Assembly: GCA_023436395.1 (NCBI GenBank)
Contig: JAEZJJ010000085.1
Span: 1-62,313 of the forward strand
Reading direction: 5' to 3'
Length of the DNA stretch: 62,313 bases
From: Bacillota bacterium
Lineage (GTDB): Bacteria; Bacillota; Clostridia; Lachnospirales; Cellulosilyticaceae
Positions 17,387 to 25,894 of the stretch are shown piece after piece. Made by a program: the position numbers and the translations under genes. Under the pieces are notes generated by a model. That model ran no database searches. It saw only the letters and a program-made list of their open reading frames with translations, and was not told the DNA's origin. Position 1 is the first letter of the stretch; the number at the start of each line of letters is the position of its first letter.

Positions 17387-17470
17387 ATGAAATATTATAA
17401 TCACCGACACATTCTTTCCCGAGGATTAAGCTACGTGGCTTTAGCTGGAGCTTATCCGCCAAAAAGGTAG
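17387..17470 (+). CDS. 27-codon small ORF with a strong ribosome site, possibly frameshifted
   Basis: ATG at 17387 follows GCAGGAGGTAAGTTAT, an excellent ribosome site. The frame ends at TAG 17468-17470. If the run of five A near 17462-17466 has lost or gained a base, the product would continue through GSGFIGNNVVARH and stop at the TAA near 17526-17529, giving about 46 residues. I do not recognise either version. It may be a small protein, a leader peptide or a gene remnant. It lies in an otherwise gene-free stretch of about 500 bases. Confidence 0.4.
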   Translation: MKYYNHRHILSRGLSYVALAGAYPPKR

Positions 17471-17500
17471 TGGTTTTATCGGCAACAATGTAGTTGCTAG

Positions 17501-17535
17501 GCATATATTAATCCATGATAGGTGTTAATATATGC
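17501..17535. repeat. 11-bp inverted repeat
   Basis: GCATATATTAA (17501-17511) and TTAATATATGC (17525-17535) with 13 bases between. AT-rich, with no T tail: it could be a regulator site or a hairpin following the small ORF. Confidence 0.5.
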
Positions 17536-17702
17536 AAATCAGGAGTGTTAACTAGAAGTTTTCTAGCTAGCACTTCTTTAAGTTTATTAAGAAAAAGATA
17601 GATATAAGTCGATTGTTGCTAACAAAATATGGATTGTAGTGTATAATAGGTATATACTTTATTTTATGAGGATAAATAAAAGATTTAATAATAGGGGAAT
17701 AT

Positions 17703-19340
17703 ATGAAAAAAAATAGAATAATTATATTTATAGTTATGTTTATAGGATTATTTCCTTTGTTTTTACAAGGTGAAATTCAAAAGCCTGTAGCTCAGTTTGT
17801 TTTTACCAAGGCGTCTTATCAGCTTGGGGAACCTATAGAAGTAGTAGAAAATAGCTATAGCCCAACTGGAGCAAAGATTACAAAGAAGGAATGGAAAGTC
17901 ATCATAGAGGGTAAAGAGAAAAAAAGTAGTAATGTGAAAACTTTATTGCGTTATCTTAAGAAAGAAGGTAATTATACCATCTACTTAACAGTGAAAGATA
18001 ATAATGGTACATGGAGTAATACAATCTCGCGAAATATTAAAATTACATCTTCTAGATCTTTAGAGATTAAAAATTTTACCACAGAAAAAACGACTTATGC
18101 TATAGGCGAGAAAATTCAGTTTGTATGGGAATATGATAACCCTAATAATATTGATGTAAAAAGTCAAAGATGGCGCTATAAAAATTTGACCACTAATAGT
18201 TCCTTAGTGGCAGGTAAACCCAATTACTTTAGAAAATCAGGTAAATATGAAGTTACTTTAGAATTACAAGATGAGTGGGGGAATTGGTCTAACAAGAAAA
18301 CATGCTATGTTATCATTGGGCAGGAAGAAGTGACAAGAAATGGCGAATATCTTTTTAATGAAGGAAGACAAGGTGATTTATTAGAAGGGTATATTGATAA
18401 AGATTATAATACATTTGATGAACTTCAAGGGGTTCAGGTTCAAGATACACCAGGTAAATTAATTATGAGCAACTCACCTGAGAGCGTGCCTTCAAGTGGA
18501 ATTCTTTATCGAGATACAGTTAGTGGCAATGGTATTATGACCGTACATCATAGCAATGCCTCAAATGTTGCTAAGAAGCTTGTTATATTAGCAACTTCTA
18601 AAGAGGAGCAAGAGATTACACTTACGATTAGTAATGAATCTATATTAGGACCCAATACCAATATTTTAAAGACGGGGCAAAACTCGGTGAATAAATATTT
18701 TACAGGAAAAGCAAGTGAAAATTACATACTAAAGCCAGGTGAGACAATTTGCATTTATGATAGTCAAACGAAAAAGTCATGGCGAAATGGAGATATTATT
18801 TCAGGATTATTTGATTTTGATAGTACAGGAAATGTTAGCTTTACAGTAGCAGCATTAGATGAAAATGCAACATTAAGCAGTATTTCTACACTTCAAGCAC
18901 TACCAAGGAGTATCCATGCACGAGGTACCTTTGATGTCGTAGCAAGAAAATATATAGTTGATGTAAAAGGGTTAGTAAATCCAAGTAAGTTAGTTATTGG
19001 CAAGGAGCAAGAAGAATGGTTAGTAGGGGTAGATGCGCTAACTGGTGAGCAAGTTAGGAACCAAGGTAATTATGGTTTGCCTATCACTATAGAAGTGAAA
19101 AATAAAGAAGACATAGGCGTTATTTTGAATGCCAGAGGTGGGTCTTATCAAGGTGCAATTAAATGGAATGGTTCTAAAGTTTTTGATATTCCAGACGAAG
19201 ACATTTTAAGTTCCAAGAAGTTAGCAGCACTTGTGGGGAAGATTCCTGCTAACAAAGGAGCCAGTATTTTATATACTTTACCTAATGGTTCATCTGCACC
19301 AGTATTATTTGGATTTATACCAAGTTCATTTTGGAAATAA
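17703..19340 (+). CDS. Secreted protein with two PKD-like domains
   Basis: A 545-residue exported protein with a signal peptide (KK-N-R followed by a hydrophobic stretch to about residue 22). Two immunoglobulin-like repeats follow (about 28-110 and 115-205), each with a Y-x-x-GE-x-I start and a closing G-x-W-S-N strand, resembling PKD-type modules. The rest (about 210-545) is beta-rich and unrecognised. There is no LPXTG or SLH anchor. A TATAAT at 17642-17647 may be its -10. It is followed 15 bases later by the cysteine-hydrolase-like gene, so the two are probably cotranscribed although their roles look unrelated. Confidence 0.65.
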   Translation: MKKNRIIIFIVMFIGLFPLFLQGEIQKPVAQFVFTKASYQLGEPIEVVENSYSPTGAKITKKEWKVIIEGKEKKSSNVKTLLRYLKKEGNYTIYLTVKDNNGTWSNTISRNIKITSSRSLEIKNFTTEKTTYAIGEKIQFVWEYDNPNNIDVKSQRWRYKNLTTNSSLVAGKPNYFRKSGKYEVTLELQDEWGNWSNKKTCYVIIGQEEVTRNGEYLFNEGRQGDLLEGYIDKDYNTFDELQGVQVQDTPGKLIMSNSPESVPSSGILYRDTVSGNGIMTVHHSNASNVAKKLVILATSKEEQEITLTISNESILGPNTNILKTGQNSVNKYFTGKASENYILKPGETICIYDSQTKKSWRNGDIISGLFDFDSTGNVSFTVAALDENATLSSISTLQALPRSIHARGTFDVVARKYIVDVKGLVNPSKLVIGKEQEEWLVGVDALTGEQVRNQGNYGLPITIEVKNKEDIGVILNARGGSYQGAIKWNGSKVFDIPDEDILSSKKLAALVGKIPANKGASILYTLPNGSSAPVLFGFIPSSFWK

Positions 19341-19355
19341 GAGGAGGAGACAACA

Positions 19356-19844
19356 ATGAAGTTACTTTTAATTATTGATGCGCAAGAAGGATTTATGAAT
19401 GAAGGGAATAAAAAGATTACAAATGACATTATAGAGCATGTTAAAAATGAAGAATATGATTTAATTATTGCAACACGGTTTGTCAATAAAATGGATTCTC
19501 TGTATCATAAAGACTCTTATAGAAGGGAAATGACCATGCTTAGTCCTAAAGCCAAGCTAGTAGAAGGAATAGGAGAATTAGCAGACATTACAATTATGAA
19601 GTCTACTTATACGGCACTTACTACTGATCTTGATAAATTATTAAAGAAAAACGAAGTAAAAGAAGTGTATATTTCAGGCTTTAATATCGAAAGCAGTATA
19701 ATAGCAACAGCCTTAGGGTTATTTGATAAAGAAGTAAGACCTATTATCTTGTCAAAGCTCTGTGGCACGATGCGTGAAGATTTATTTAAACAAAATGCTT
19801 TAATGATATTAGCGAATGCAATAGGAAAAGAAAGTATTCTGTAA
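19356..19844 (+). CDS. Isochorismatase-like (cysteine hydrolase) protein lacking the catalytic Cys
   Basis: A small cytosolic alpha/beta protein of 162 residues in the isochorismatase-like family. Asp8 (IDAQEGF) and Lys82 (IMKSTYTAL) of the triad are present. In the third motif, GFNIESSIIATALG, Ser114 occupies the position of the family's nucleophilic Cys. This suggests a changed reaction or a non-catalytic role. A GAGGAGGAG site precedes the ATG. A terminator follows directly. Confidence 0.8.
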   Translation: MKLLLIIDAQEGFMNEGNKKITNDIIEHVKNEEYDLIIATRFVNKMDSLYHKDSYRREMTMLSPKAKLVEGIGELADITIMKSTYTALTTDLDKLLKKNEVKEVYISGFNIESSIIATALGLFDKEVRPIILSKLCGTMREDLFKQNALMILANAIGKESIL

Positions 19845-19849
19845 AATAC

Positions 19850-19892
19850 AAAGAGACTTATCTAATCCATGGGAGATTGGATAAGTCTCTTT
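19850..19892. terminator. Intrinsic terminator
   Basis: The AAAGAGACTTATC arm (from 19850) and GATAAGTCTCTTT arm (to 19892) form a 13-bp stem, with further pairing inside. It separates the convergent cysteine-hydrolase and radical-SAM partner genes. Confidence 0.8.
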
Positions 19893-19933
19893 AATCATCT
19901 GATAAATGGACTATTTAGAGTGTGTGACAACTA

Positions 19934-20674
19934 CTAGTGAAGTTCAACTAAATATTTAAAGTAACGTTTTGGCATATAGGCATTACACCTTTTAATATTA
20001 ACTCGTTCAGGGATAGTAGTAGAGGTGTAATAAGCTTTAAACAGTTTTTCAAAGGGATCATCTACAGAGGTTTTTAGAAGGACTTCAGCTTCCTCAGGTG
20101 TAAGCTTTTGAATGAAGATTTCTTCTTTGTTATAAACAATCACTTCATGACGTTTCACATCATGAATCATAAAACATTGATCAGAAAAGCGTTTTTCAAA
20201 GTGCTCAATAAGTAGAGGTAAAATATGATGGTCAGGTGAAATTTGCGCATAAAAAAGCATAGGACGTATTTCTTTAAAGCGGACAAAACCATTATAGCGA
20301 TGTGCCTCAAAACGAACATGCTTAACAGCTAGGTCTATCTCACGAATAATATCATTATTCTTAGCTAAATTAATACTGTCCGTATACTGATAACAAAGTT
20401 TAATATATTGCAAAATGAGGGTCTCCACACCTTCTTCCTCACTAAGATAGGCACAATAGACATTTTCTAAGGTAGAAGTGGAGAGTTTATTATGGATGCT
20501 ACTATAAACTCTTTCGGCTTTGTCTGATTCTGTCACAATATTCTTGGTTATAGTGAGGAAAGAGGGAGCATAGTGTGTAGCTTTGTGAATGTGAACTTCT
20601 TCATGTTTTTGATAACCATAAAAAATAGCAGTTAATAAGCCATCAAAGCTACCATCATATAGATAATCAATCAT
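19934..20674 (-). CDS. TIGR03915-like protein linked to the radical SAM DNA-metabolism pair
   Basis: A 246-residue protein starting MIDYLYDGSFDGLL, the hallmark opening of the conserved family that always accompanies the TIGR03916 radical SAM protein. It has no membrane segment. The family is described as a probable DNA metabolism protein, often encoded near or fused to uracil-DNA glycosylase. No glycosylase domain is present here. It starts 20 bases after the radical SAM gene, with its own GGAGG site, so the two form an operon. Confidence 0.8.
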   Translation of the reverse strand: MIDYLYDGSFDGLLTAIFYGYQKHEEVHIHKATHYAPSFLTITKNIVTESDKAERVYSSIHNKLSTSTLENVYCAYLSEEEGVETLILQYIKLCYQYTDSINLAKNNDIIREIDLAVKHVRFEAHRYNGFVRFKEIRPMLFYAQISPDHHILPLLIEHFEKRFSDQCFMIHDVKRHEVIVYNKEEIFIQKLTPEEAEVLLKTSVDDPFEKLFKAYYTSTTIPERVNIKRCNAYMPKRYFKYLVELH

Positions 20675-20694
20675 AATTACCTCCTATGGTAAGA

Positions 20695-22071
20695 TTATAA
20701 TTCTCCTGTTAGAGCTGTTGGCGTATCAGAAAGCACTATATGCTGCTTGACCTTTGATTTCTCAGGAAGGAATAGAGGAGCGTTAGGCAAGGTAATAAGC
20801 TTAGCTGTAGAAGGAGCGTGAGCTGAAAATAGGCTCAGCTGTTCATAAGGTGCACTCTCATCATAATAAGTATCTTGGGGGATTAAAATGCGTTTAATTT
20901 TATCCTCTTGCATTTCTACTTTGCCATAGTATTTGGTGTTACAGGTGATGAAATATTGTGCTCGCTTAAGGACAATACCTAACTTACGTAAATCTTCATA
21001 ATGAAGAGGGGCAATCCGTCTACTACTCATAATCTTTTGAGCACCACGAATGCCTATACCTGGTACACGAAGAAGCATAGAATAAGGCGCCCTATTAATT
21101 TCTACAGGAAATTGGTCTAGATGATTAAGTGCCCAAGAAGTTTTAGGGTCTAAATGAGTGTCAAAATGAGGATGTACTTCGTCTAAAAGTTCCTCAGCTT
21201 TAAATCCATATAATCTAAGTAGCCAATCCCCTTGATAGAGGCGATGTTCTCTAAGTGTGGGAGGCTGCAAGAGGTCGGGTAAATTCTTATCCTTATTAAC
21301 AGGTGTATAAGCAGAATAATAAACTCTTTTTAAACCATATTTTTGATAAAGTTTTTGACTTAAGTTTAAAATACTATAATCTGTATCGGGGGTAGCCCCT
21401 ATGATGAGCTGTGTGCTTTGTCCACCAGGAACATAAAGAGGCGCTTTTCTTGATTTTTTTCGTTCTTCAAGATGAATAAGACTATTTTGATGAATATCAT
21501 GCATGGGTTTAAAAATACTTTCTTTCTTCTTATCAGGCGCAAGAAGTTTAAGGGAATCGGCAGAGGGTAATTCAATATTAACGCTCATACGATCGACATA
21601 GAGGCCAGCTTCATGAATAAGTTCCTCACTAGCTCCAGGAATGGCTTTAAGATGAATATAGCCACGAAAGTGATGTTCTGCTCTTAGCTTCTTAACAATA
21701 TGAGTGAGCATTTCCATTGTATGATTGGCATCTTTAATAATGGCAGAACTGAGAAAAAGACCTTCTATATAATTACGTCTATAAAAGTTAATAGTAAGTG
21801 AGACTACTTCATCCACAGTAAAGGCAGCACGGCGAATATCATTAGAACGTTTATTGATACAGTAGGCACAATCATAAATGCAGTAATTGGTTAATAGGAT
21901 TTTAAGAAGAGAAATACAACGACCATCAGGGGTATAGCTATGACAAATACCTGCTGCTTCAGTTGAACCTAATTCACCTTTTTTAGGAGAGCGAGTAGAG
22001 CCAGACGAAGAACAGGAAACATCATATTTAGCTGCATCTGATAGAATTTCTAATTTTTCTTTAATATCCAT
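20695..22071 (-). CDS. Putative DNA modification/repair radical SAM protein (TIGR03916-like)
   Basis: A 458-residue radical SAM enzyme with the 4Fe-4S motif Cys64-x3-Cys68-x2-Cys71 in TNYCIYDCAYC. Near the C terminus a helix-hairpin-helix element (LLRVPGIGIRGAQKI) indicates DNA binding. The family occurs together with the protein encoded next and is assigned to DNA modification or repair. The exact reaction is not known. The length and start (AAGGTGA site before the ATG) are normal. Confidence 0.87.
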   Translation of the reverse strand: MDIKEKLEILSDAAKYDVSCSSSGSTRSPKKGELGSTEAAGICHSYTPDGRCISLLKILLTNYCIYDCAYCINKRSNDIRRAAFTVDEVVSLTINFYRRNYIEGLFLSSAIIKDANHTMEMLTHIVKKLRAEHHFRGYIHLKAIPGASEELIHEAGLYVDRMSVNIELPSADSLKLLAPDKKKESIFKPMHDIHQNSLIHLEERKKSRKAPLYVPGGQSTQLIIGATPDTDYSILNLSQKLYQKYGLKRVYYSAYTPVNKDKNLPDLLQPPTLREHRLYQGDWLLRLYGFKAEELLDEVHPHFDTHLDPKTSWALNHLDQFPVEINRAPYSMLLRVPGIGIRGAQKIMSSRRIAPLHYEDLRKLGIVLKRAQYFITCNTKYYGKVEMQEDKIKRILIPQDTYYDESAPYEQLSLFSAHAPSTAKLITLPNAPLFLPEKSKVKQHIVLSDTPTALTGEL

Positions 22072-22217
22072 AGTTTCACCTTACCTTTATTAAATAGAAG
22101 TCGAACATTTGTTCTATTATATAGCAATTAGAGTGAATAAGCAAGAGGTAGAATAAGGATTGAATAGATTAATCTTGAAAAGTAAAAAATAGATAGAATA
22201 AAGGCCGGTATATTTAC

Positions 22218-22247
22218 TTGACATAACAATTATATTATCATTATAAG
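22218..22247 (+). promoter_or_regulatory. Promoter of the small orphan gene
   Basis: TTGACA (22218-22223), 18-base spacer, TATAAG (22242-22247), about 40 bases before the ATG at 22285. Confidence 0.65.
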
Positions 22248-22284
22248 AATATGAAAGTAAAATGACTAGAGAGGAAGCCACAAC

Positions 22285-22686
22285 ATGACTCATATTCAGC
22301 TACCAGAAATACTTCCCACGCTGCAGCGTGATATAAATAGAGAAGAACTAGAGACTATTTTTGAAAAAGGTGGGAGATATCCCTCTATAAAGGAGCAACT
22401 CATCCTAAAAGCACATGAGATTACGGATACTACTAAGCTAGTATATGATTCTAAAGACTTAGCAGTACTTTGTAGTAATGATTCTACAGGTGTTTATTTA
22501 AGTTGTTTTAATAAAACAGAAGAAGAGATTAAATTAGAAGTACCATTTACTGCTTTAGAATTAAGTGGGAAACATAGCGCTTATTGTGTATTAACAGCAG
22601 AAGAACTGATTGTTTTAGATGGAAAATTAACATTATTGATTCCGGATTTAGGGATTTTACTCGTTAAATTAACAAAGCAAAACTAA
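22285..22686 (+). CDS. Orphan 133-residue protein with a glycosidase C-terminal-like beta domain
   Basis: The first 50 residues are helical. The rest alternates beta strands in a way that recalls the C-terminal beta sandwich of alpha-amylase-type (GH13) enzymes (LAVLCSNDSTGVYLSCFN ... GILLVKL). No catalytic barrel is present upstream, so it would be a detached or remnant domain. It has its own promoter and a following terminator. The resemblance is weak and the function unknown. Confidence 0.5.
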   Translation: MTHIQLPEILPTLQRDINREELETIFEKGGRYPSIKEQLILKAHEITDTTKLVYDSKDLAVLCSNDSTGVYLSCFNKTEEEIKLEVPFTALELSGKHSAYCVLTAEELIVLDGKLTLLIPDLGILLVKLTKQN

Positions 22687-22822
22687 AGAGTTAATTAAAA
22701 AGTGTATTAAATTACTATTTTAAATATTAAGATGGGTTATTGATTAAAAAGAATATATTGTGTCAATAATGATAGAGGACTAAAGGTTTTATGTCGCAGT
22801 ATAGATAAACTCCTATCTATAG

Positions 22823-22865
22823 AAAACGGTCATTTGGTAGTGAGGGTTACCAAATGACCGTTTTT
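22823..22865. terminator. Strong bidirectional terminator
   Basis: A perfect 17-bp stem (22823-22839 with 22848-22864) flanked by A and T runs, between the orphan gene and the minus-strand flavin oxidoreductase. Confidence 0.85.
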
Positions 22866-22871
22866 GCATGT

Positions 22872-23924
22872 TTAATTCTCTAATGATGCTTGTATTTCTG
22901 TAAAAATATCTGCTACAGTTTCTAAATGTGTCGCTTTATAAGCATTGCTGCCACAAAAGAGTAGTGCATGTTCAATATCACCCTTAGCTGCCGATATAAG
23001 GGCACTGGAAATACAATAAGGAATATTGGTCACACCACATTTTTCAATACAGTGATATAAGCAAGCCTTGTTACCAGGTGTATTTTTAATATAGTCATTT
23101 AAAATTGCACGACCAGGCATACCTACGGGACTTTTGATAATATGAATATCTTCTTGGGTTGCCTGAATATATGTTTCTTTGTATTTTGGAGCAGCATCAC
23201 ACTCATAAGTGGTGACAAAGCGAGTTCCCATTTGAACACCATCAGCTCCAGCATCTAGTGCTATGCGAACATCCTCTCCTGTGTAGAATCCACCTGCTAC
23301 AATCACAGGAATACCTTTCTCATACTTTTCTTCATATTCTTTAATAACTGCCTTAACTTCGTTCATAATATCTATTACATTGGGATTTTCTAGGATGGTT
23401 TCATTAGAAAAGCCTAGATGCCCACCTGCTAAAGGCCCTTCTACGATGACACAGTCAGGTGCTGTTTGATGTTTGCGATCCCACATACGGCAGATGACAC
23501 TAGCTGCCTTACCGGAAGAAACTATAGGTGCTATTTTGGTTAGACTTCCCTTAGTAAATAGGGGTAAATCTAAAGGAAGGCCAGCACCAGAGATGATTAA
23601 GTCTGCCCCAGCCTCTACAGCTTTTTTAGCATACTCACCATAATGTTTAAGTGCTACCATAATATTAACGCCAATAATGCCTTTTGGTGCAAGAGCTTTA
23701 GCTTTTAGTATTTCATCTTTTAATGCACGAAGATTGGCAGATAGGGTATTCGTTAAGAAGTCTGGTTCACGATAGCCTATTTGTGCTGCTGAAATAATAC
23801 CAATTCCTCCATTTTTAGCTACATGACCAGCTAATTGATGCAAGGAAATACCTACACCCATACCACCTTGGATAATAGGGAATTTAGCTTTTAATTGGCA
23901 AAAAGGTAAATGAATTAAGTTCAT
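22872..23924 (-). CDS. FMN-dependent oxidoreductase of the nitronate monooxygenase/FabK family
   Basis: A cytosolic TIM-barrel flavoprotein, 350 residues. It shows PIIQGGMGVGIS at the start, VEGPLAGGHLG (FMN phosphate/active-site His region) and VIVAGGFYTGEDV...GADGVQMGTRF. It belongs to the 2-nitropropane dioxygenase superfamily and is a distant relative of the FabK encoded 3 kb away. It is transcribed away from fabT, and its promoter contains a FabT-like box, so it may belong to the lipid regulon. The substrate (nitronate, enoyl thioester or other) cannot be settled. The Cys-rich C-terminal segment (CLYHCIEKCG) occurs in one subgroup. Confidence 0.85.
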   Translation of the reverse strand: MNLIHLPFCQLKAKFPIIQGGMGVGISLHQLAGHVAKNGGIGIISAAQIGYREPDFLTNTLSANLRALKDEILKAKALAPKGIIGVNIMVALKHYGEYAKKAVEAGADLIISGAGLPLDLPLFTKGSLTKIAPIVSSGKAASVICRMWDRKHQTAPDCVIVEGPLAGGHLGFSNETILENPNVIDIMNEVKAVIKEYEEKYEKGIPVIVAGGFYTGEDVRIALDAGADGVQMGTRFVTTYECDAAPKYKETYIQATQEDIHIIKSPVGMPGRAILNDYIKNTPGNKACLYHCIEKCGVTNIPYCISSALISAAKGDIEHALLFCGSNAYKATHLETVADIFTEIQASLEN

Positions 23925-23957
23925 TGTATCAACTCCATTACTTTAATAAAAAAATTT

Positions 23958-23986
23958 ATAATAAATATTTTGAAGTTCAAAGTAAA
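23958..23986 (-). promoter_or_regulatory. Promoter of the flavin oxidoreductase gene
   Basis: Minus strand TTTACT (23986-23981), 17-base spacer, TATTAT (23963-23958). A FabT-like box fills the spacer and would block polymerase when bound. Confidence 0.5.
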
Positions 23987-24004
23987 AACCTTGATATTCA
24001 AAGT
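23967..24004. promoter_or_regulatory. Two FabT-like operator boxes on the divergent-gene side
   Basis: 17-bp imperfect palindromes ATTTTGAAGTTCAAAGT (23967-23983) and ACCTTGATATTCAAAGT (23988-24004), spaced 21 bp, two helical turns. They match the TTTGAA/TTCAAA pattern expected for FabT. The binding itself is inferred. Confidence 0.6.
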
Positions 24005-24064
24005 ATATGAATAAAATATAAAAATGTCAACAAATAAATGAATTCAAAAATGTAAAAAATTGTA

Positions 24065-24093
24065 TTGACAAAATTAAAATCAAGACCTATACT
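24065..24093 (+). promoter_or_regulatory. Main promoter of the fatty-acid synthesis operon
   Basis: TTGACA (24065-24070), exactly 17 bases, TATACT (24088-24093). The start site would fall inside the FabT boxes at 24091-24123. Confidence 0.8.
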
Positions 24094-24123
24094 TTGAAAA
24101 TAAAATACTTTGAAATGCAAAAT
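24091..24123. promoter_or_regulatory. Two FabT-like operator boxes over the fab promoter start site
   Basis: ACTTTGAAAATAAAATA (24091-24107) and ACTTTGAAATGCAAAAT (24107-24123) share the ACTTTGAA half-site and sit on the -10 and start region. This is a typical arrangement for autorepression by FabT. Confidence 0.65.
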
Positions 24124-24160
24124 AAATGTTTTCTACTTTACTTGGAGGGAGGAAAGAAAG

Positions 24161-24616
24161 TTGGAGGACTCAATTCAAATTATAAATGCCTTACTTGTAA
24201 ATTCTTTTAATCAAATTCTAACTCTTGAAAAAGAGGTTTTAAAAGAAGGGCCCTTTAGTGAATTAACCCTAACAGAACTACATGCTATTGAGGCTATTGA
24301 ACTTAAGGGGAAGACAATGACAGAAGCAGCTCATAAGTTAGGCATTACAGCAGGGAGTCTTACAGTAACCATTAATCGCCTTGTAAAGAAGGAGTATGTT
24401 ATAAGAAGTGATAAAGAGGGAGACAGGCGCATGGTATATCTTTCCCTCACCAAAAAAGGAAAGCTAGCTTGGAGGCTTCATAATCACTTTCATAGACATA
24501 TGGTAAAACGTATGCTGGAAGGGTTAAGTGAAGATGAACACCAAGTTCTCATTAGATCTTTGCAAAGCCTCATACATTTTGTAGAAGAACAACAAGCCTG
24601 TGTTAAGGCGAAATAA
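24161..24616 (+). CDS. fabT: MarR-family fatty-acid synthesis repressor FabT
   Basis: A 151-residue winged-helix regulator. The recognition region is MTEAAHKLGITAGSLTVTINRLVKKEYV, followed by the wing RSDKEGDRRMVYLSLTKKG typical of MarR proteins. In streptococci and related Firmicutes FabT represses the fab/acc genes when acylated ACP is abundant. I place the start at TTG 24161, 8 bases after GGAGGGAGG. A frame open from 24110 overlaps the operators and is not used. It heads the operon and probably represses itself and the divergent oxidoreductase through the TTTGAA boxes. Confidence 0.88.
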   Translation: MEDSIQIINALLVNSFNQILTLEKEVLKEGPFSELTLTELHAIEAIELKGKTMTEAAHKLGITAGSLTVTINRLVKKEYVIRSDKEGDRRMVYLSLTKKGKLAWRLHNHFHRHMVKRMLEGLSEDEHQVLIRSLQSLIHFVEEQQACVKAK

Positions 24617-24628
24617 GGAGAATAGATA

Positions 24629-25591
24629 ATGATTGGAATGCGGATAAGAGGACTAGGCAAAGCCTTACCACAAAAAGTCGTATCTAACGAAGAGCTCAGC
24701 TTATTAGTGGACACATCAGACGAATGGATTAGTAGCCGTACAGGTATTAAATCCAGGTATATTGCTACAACAGAAACGACAACTAGTTTAGCCATAGCAG
24801 CTGCTAAAGAAGCGGTGGAAAACAGTAAGTTAGAAATAGAAACGATAGACCTGGTAATTGTGGCTACGGTTTCACCAGATACAATGATGCCCAGTACAGC
24901 TTGCAGGGTCGCTGAGGCACTCGGTATAGAAAGTGCCACATGTTTTGATATAACAGCTGCTTGTAGTGGCTTTGTATATGCATCACAGCTAGCTTATCGT
25001 TTAATTCAGACGGATGTAGCACACAATGCTCTAGTTATTGGGGCAGAAGTCTTAAGTAAGGTATTAGATTGGGAAGACCGAAGTACTTGTGTCTTGTTTG
25101 GAGATGGAGCAGGTGCAGTGGTGTATGAAGGACATAGAGAAAATAAGGTTTATCAGATAATAACAAGTACAAATCCTAAAGGTGCTGATCAAATTATATT
25201 AGAAACAGCAGGTTTTGATCATACCTTTTATCAAAAAGCAGAAGTAAAACCAGCCATTAAGATGGATGGTAAAGGCGTCTATAGTTTTGCTACGACGACT
25301 GTCCCTAAAAGTATAGAAGAAGCTTTAGAGCAAGCAGGCTATGGCACCCAAGATATTACATGGTATATACTTCATCAAGCCAATGCAAGGATTATGGACA
25401 GGGTAGCAAGTCATCTTAAAGTTTCAAGTGAAAGGTTCTTTAAGAATTTACATTTACATGGCAATACTTCAGCAGCAACTATCCCGATGGCTTTATATGA
25501 CCTAAGTCCTCAGCTTAAAGAAGGAGACAAAATAATAGCATCAGGTTTTGGTGCAGGACTGACTTGGGGAACAATGCTTTTTGAGTGGTAG
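24629..25591 (+). CDS. fabH: 3-oxoacyl-ACP synthase III
   Basis: Starts fatty-acid synthesis by condensing acetyl-CoA (or a branched acyl-CoA) with malonyl-ACP in the cytosol. The catalytic triad is visible: Cys112 in TAACSGF, His in LHQANARI and Asn in HGNTSAAT. The 320-residue length is typical. It starts 12 bases after fabT with an AAGGAG site. Whether straight or branched primers are preferred cannot be read from the sequence. Confidence 0.95.
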   Translation: MIGMRIRGLGKALPQKVVSNEELSLLVDTSDEWISSRTGIKSRYIATTETTTSLAIAAAKEAVENSKLEIETIDLVIVATVSPDTMMPSTACRVAEALGIESATCFDITAACSGFVYASQLAYRLIQTDVAHNALVIGAEVLSKVLDWEDRSTCVLFGDGAGAVVYEGHRENKVYQIITSTNPKGADQIILETAGFDHTFYQKAEVKPAIKMDGKGVYSFATTTVPKSIEEALEQAGYGTQDITWYILHQANARIMDRVASHLKVSSERFFKNLHLHGNTSAATIPMALYDLSPQLKEGDKIIASGFGAGLTWGTMLFEW

Positions 25592-25649
25592 CATCCAATA
25601 GGCTTTAGCCTTTTAGGATAGATAAAAACAATTATAGGAGGAATGAAAC

Positions 25650-25874
25650 ATGTTAGAAAGATTACAAGGCGTTATTGCAGACAAATTAAGTGTAGAGGTA
25701 AGTGAAGTAACAATGGAAGCTACTTTCCGTGAAGATTTAGGAGCTGACTCATTAGATTTGTTTGAAGTTGTAATGGGCATTGAAGAAGAATTTGGAATCT
25801 CTATTGATAACGAAGATTTAGAAAAAATCCAAACTGTAGGAGATGCGTTAGCTTATATTACAGAGAAACAATAA
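25650..25874 (+). CDS. acpP: Acyl carrier protein
   Basis: A 74-residue acidic four-helix carrier. The DSLD motif holds Ser34, the site for the phosphopantetheine arm added by AcpS, which is encoded at 57.8 kb in this window. It carries the growing acyl chain between the enzymes of this operon. A strong TAGGAGG site precedes the ATG. The 58-base gap from fabH contains only a small GGCTTTAGCC palindrome. Confidence 0.95.
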   Translation: MLERLQGVIADKLSVEVSEVTMEATFREDLGADSLDLFEVVMGIEEEFGISIDNEDLEKIQTVGDALAYITEKQ

Positions 25875-25894
25875 TGGATAAGGAGATAACAGTA

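Noticed and set aside
17229..17504. 91-codon minus-strand ORF
   Set aside because: No ribosome site, and it overlaps the promoter of the response regulator and the plus-strand small ORF.
19148..19486. 112-codon antisense ORF across the secreted-protein/hydrolase junction
   Set aside because: It is antisense to two well-supported genes and lacks a ribosome site.
24110..24160. Upstream extension of fabT
   Set aside because: It would place the start inside the FabT boxes and immediately at the transcription start; TTG 24161 has the strong ribosome site.
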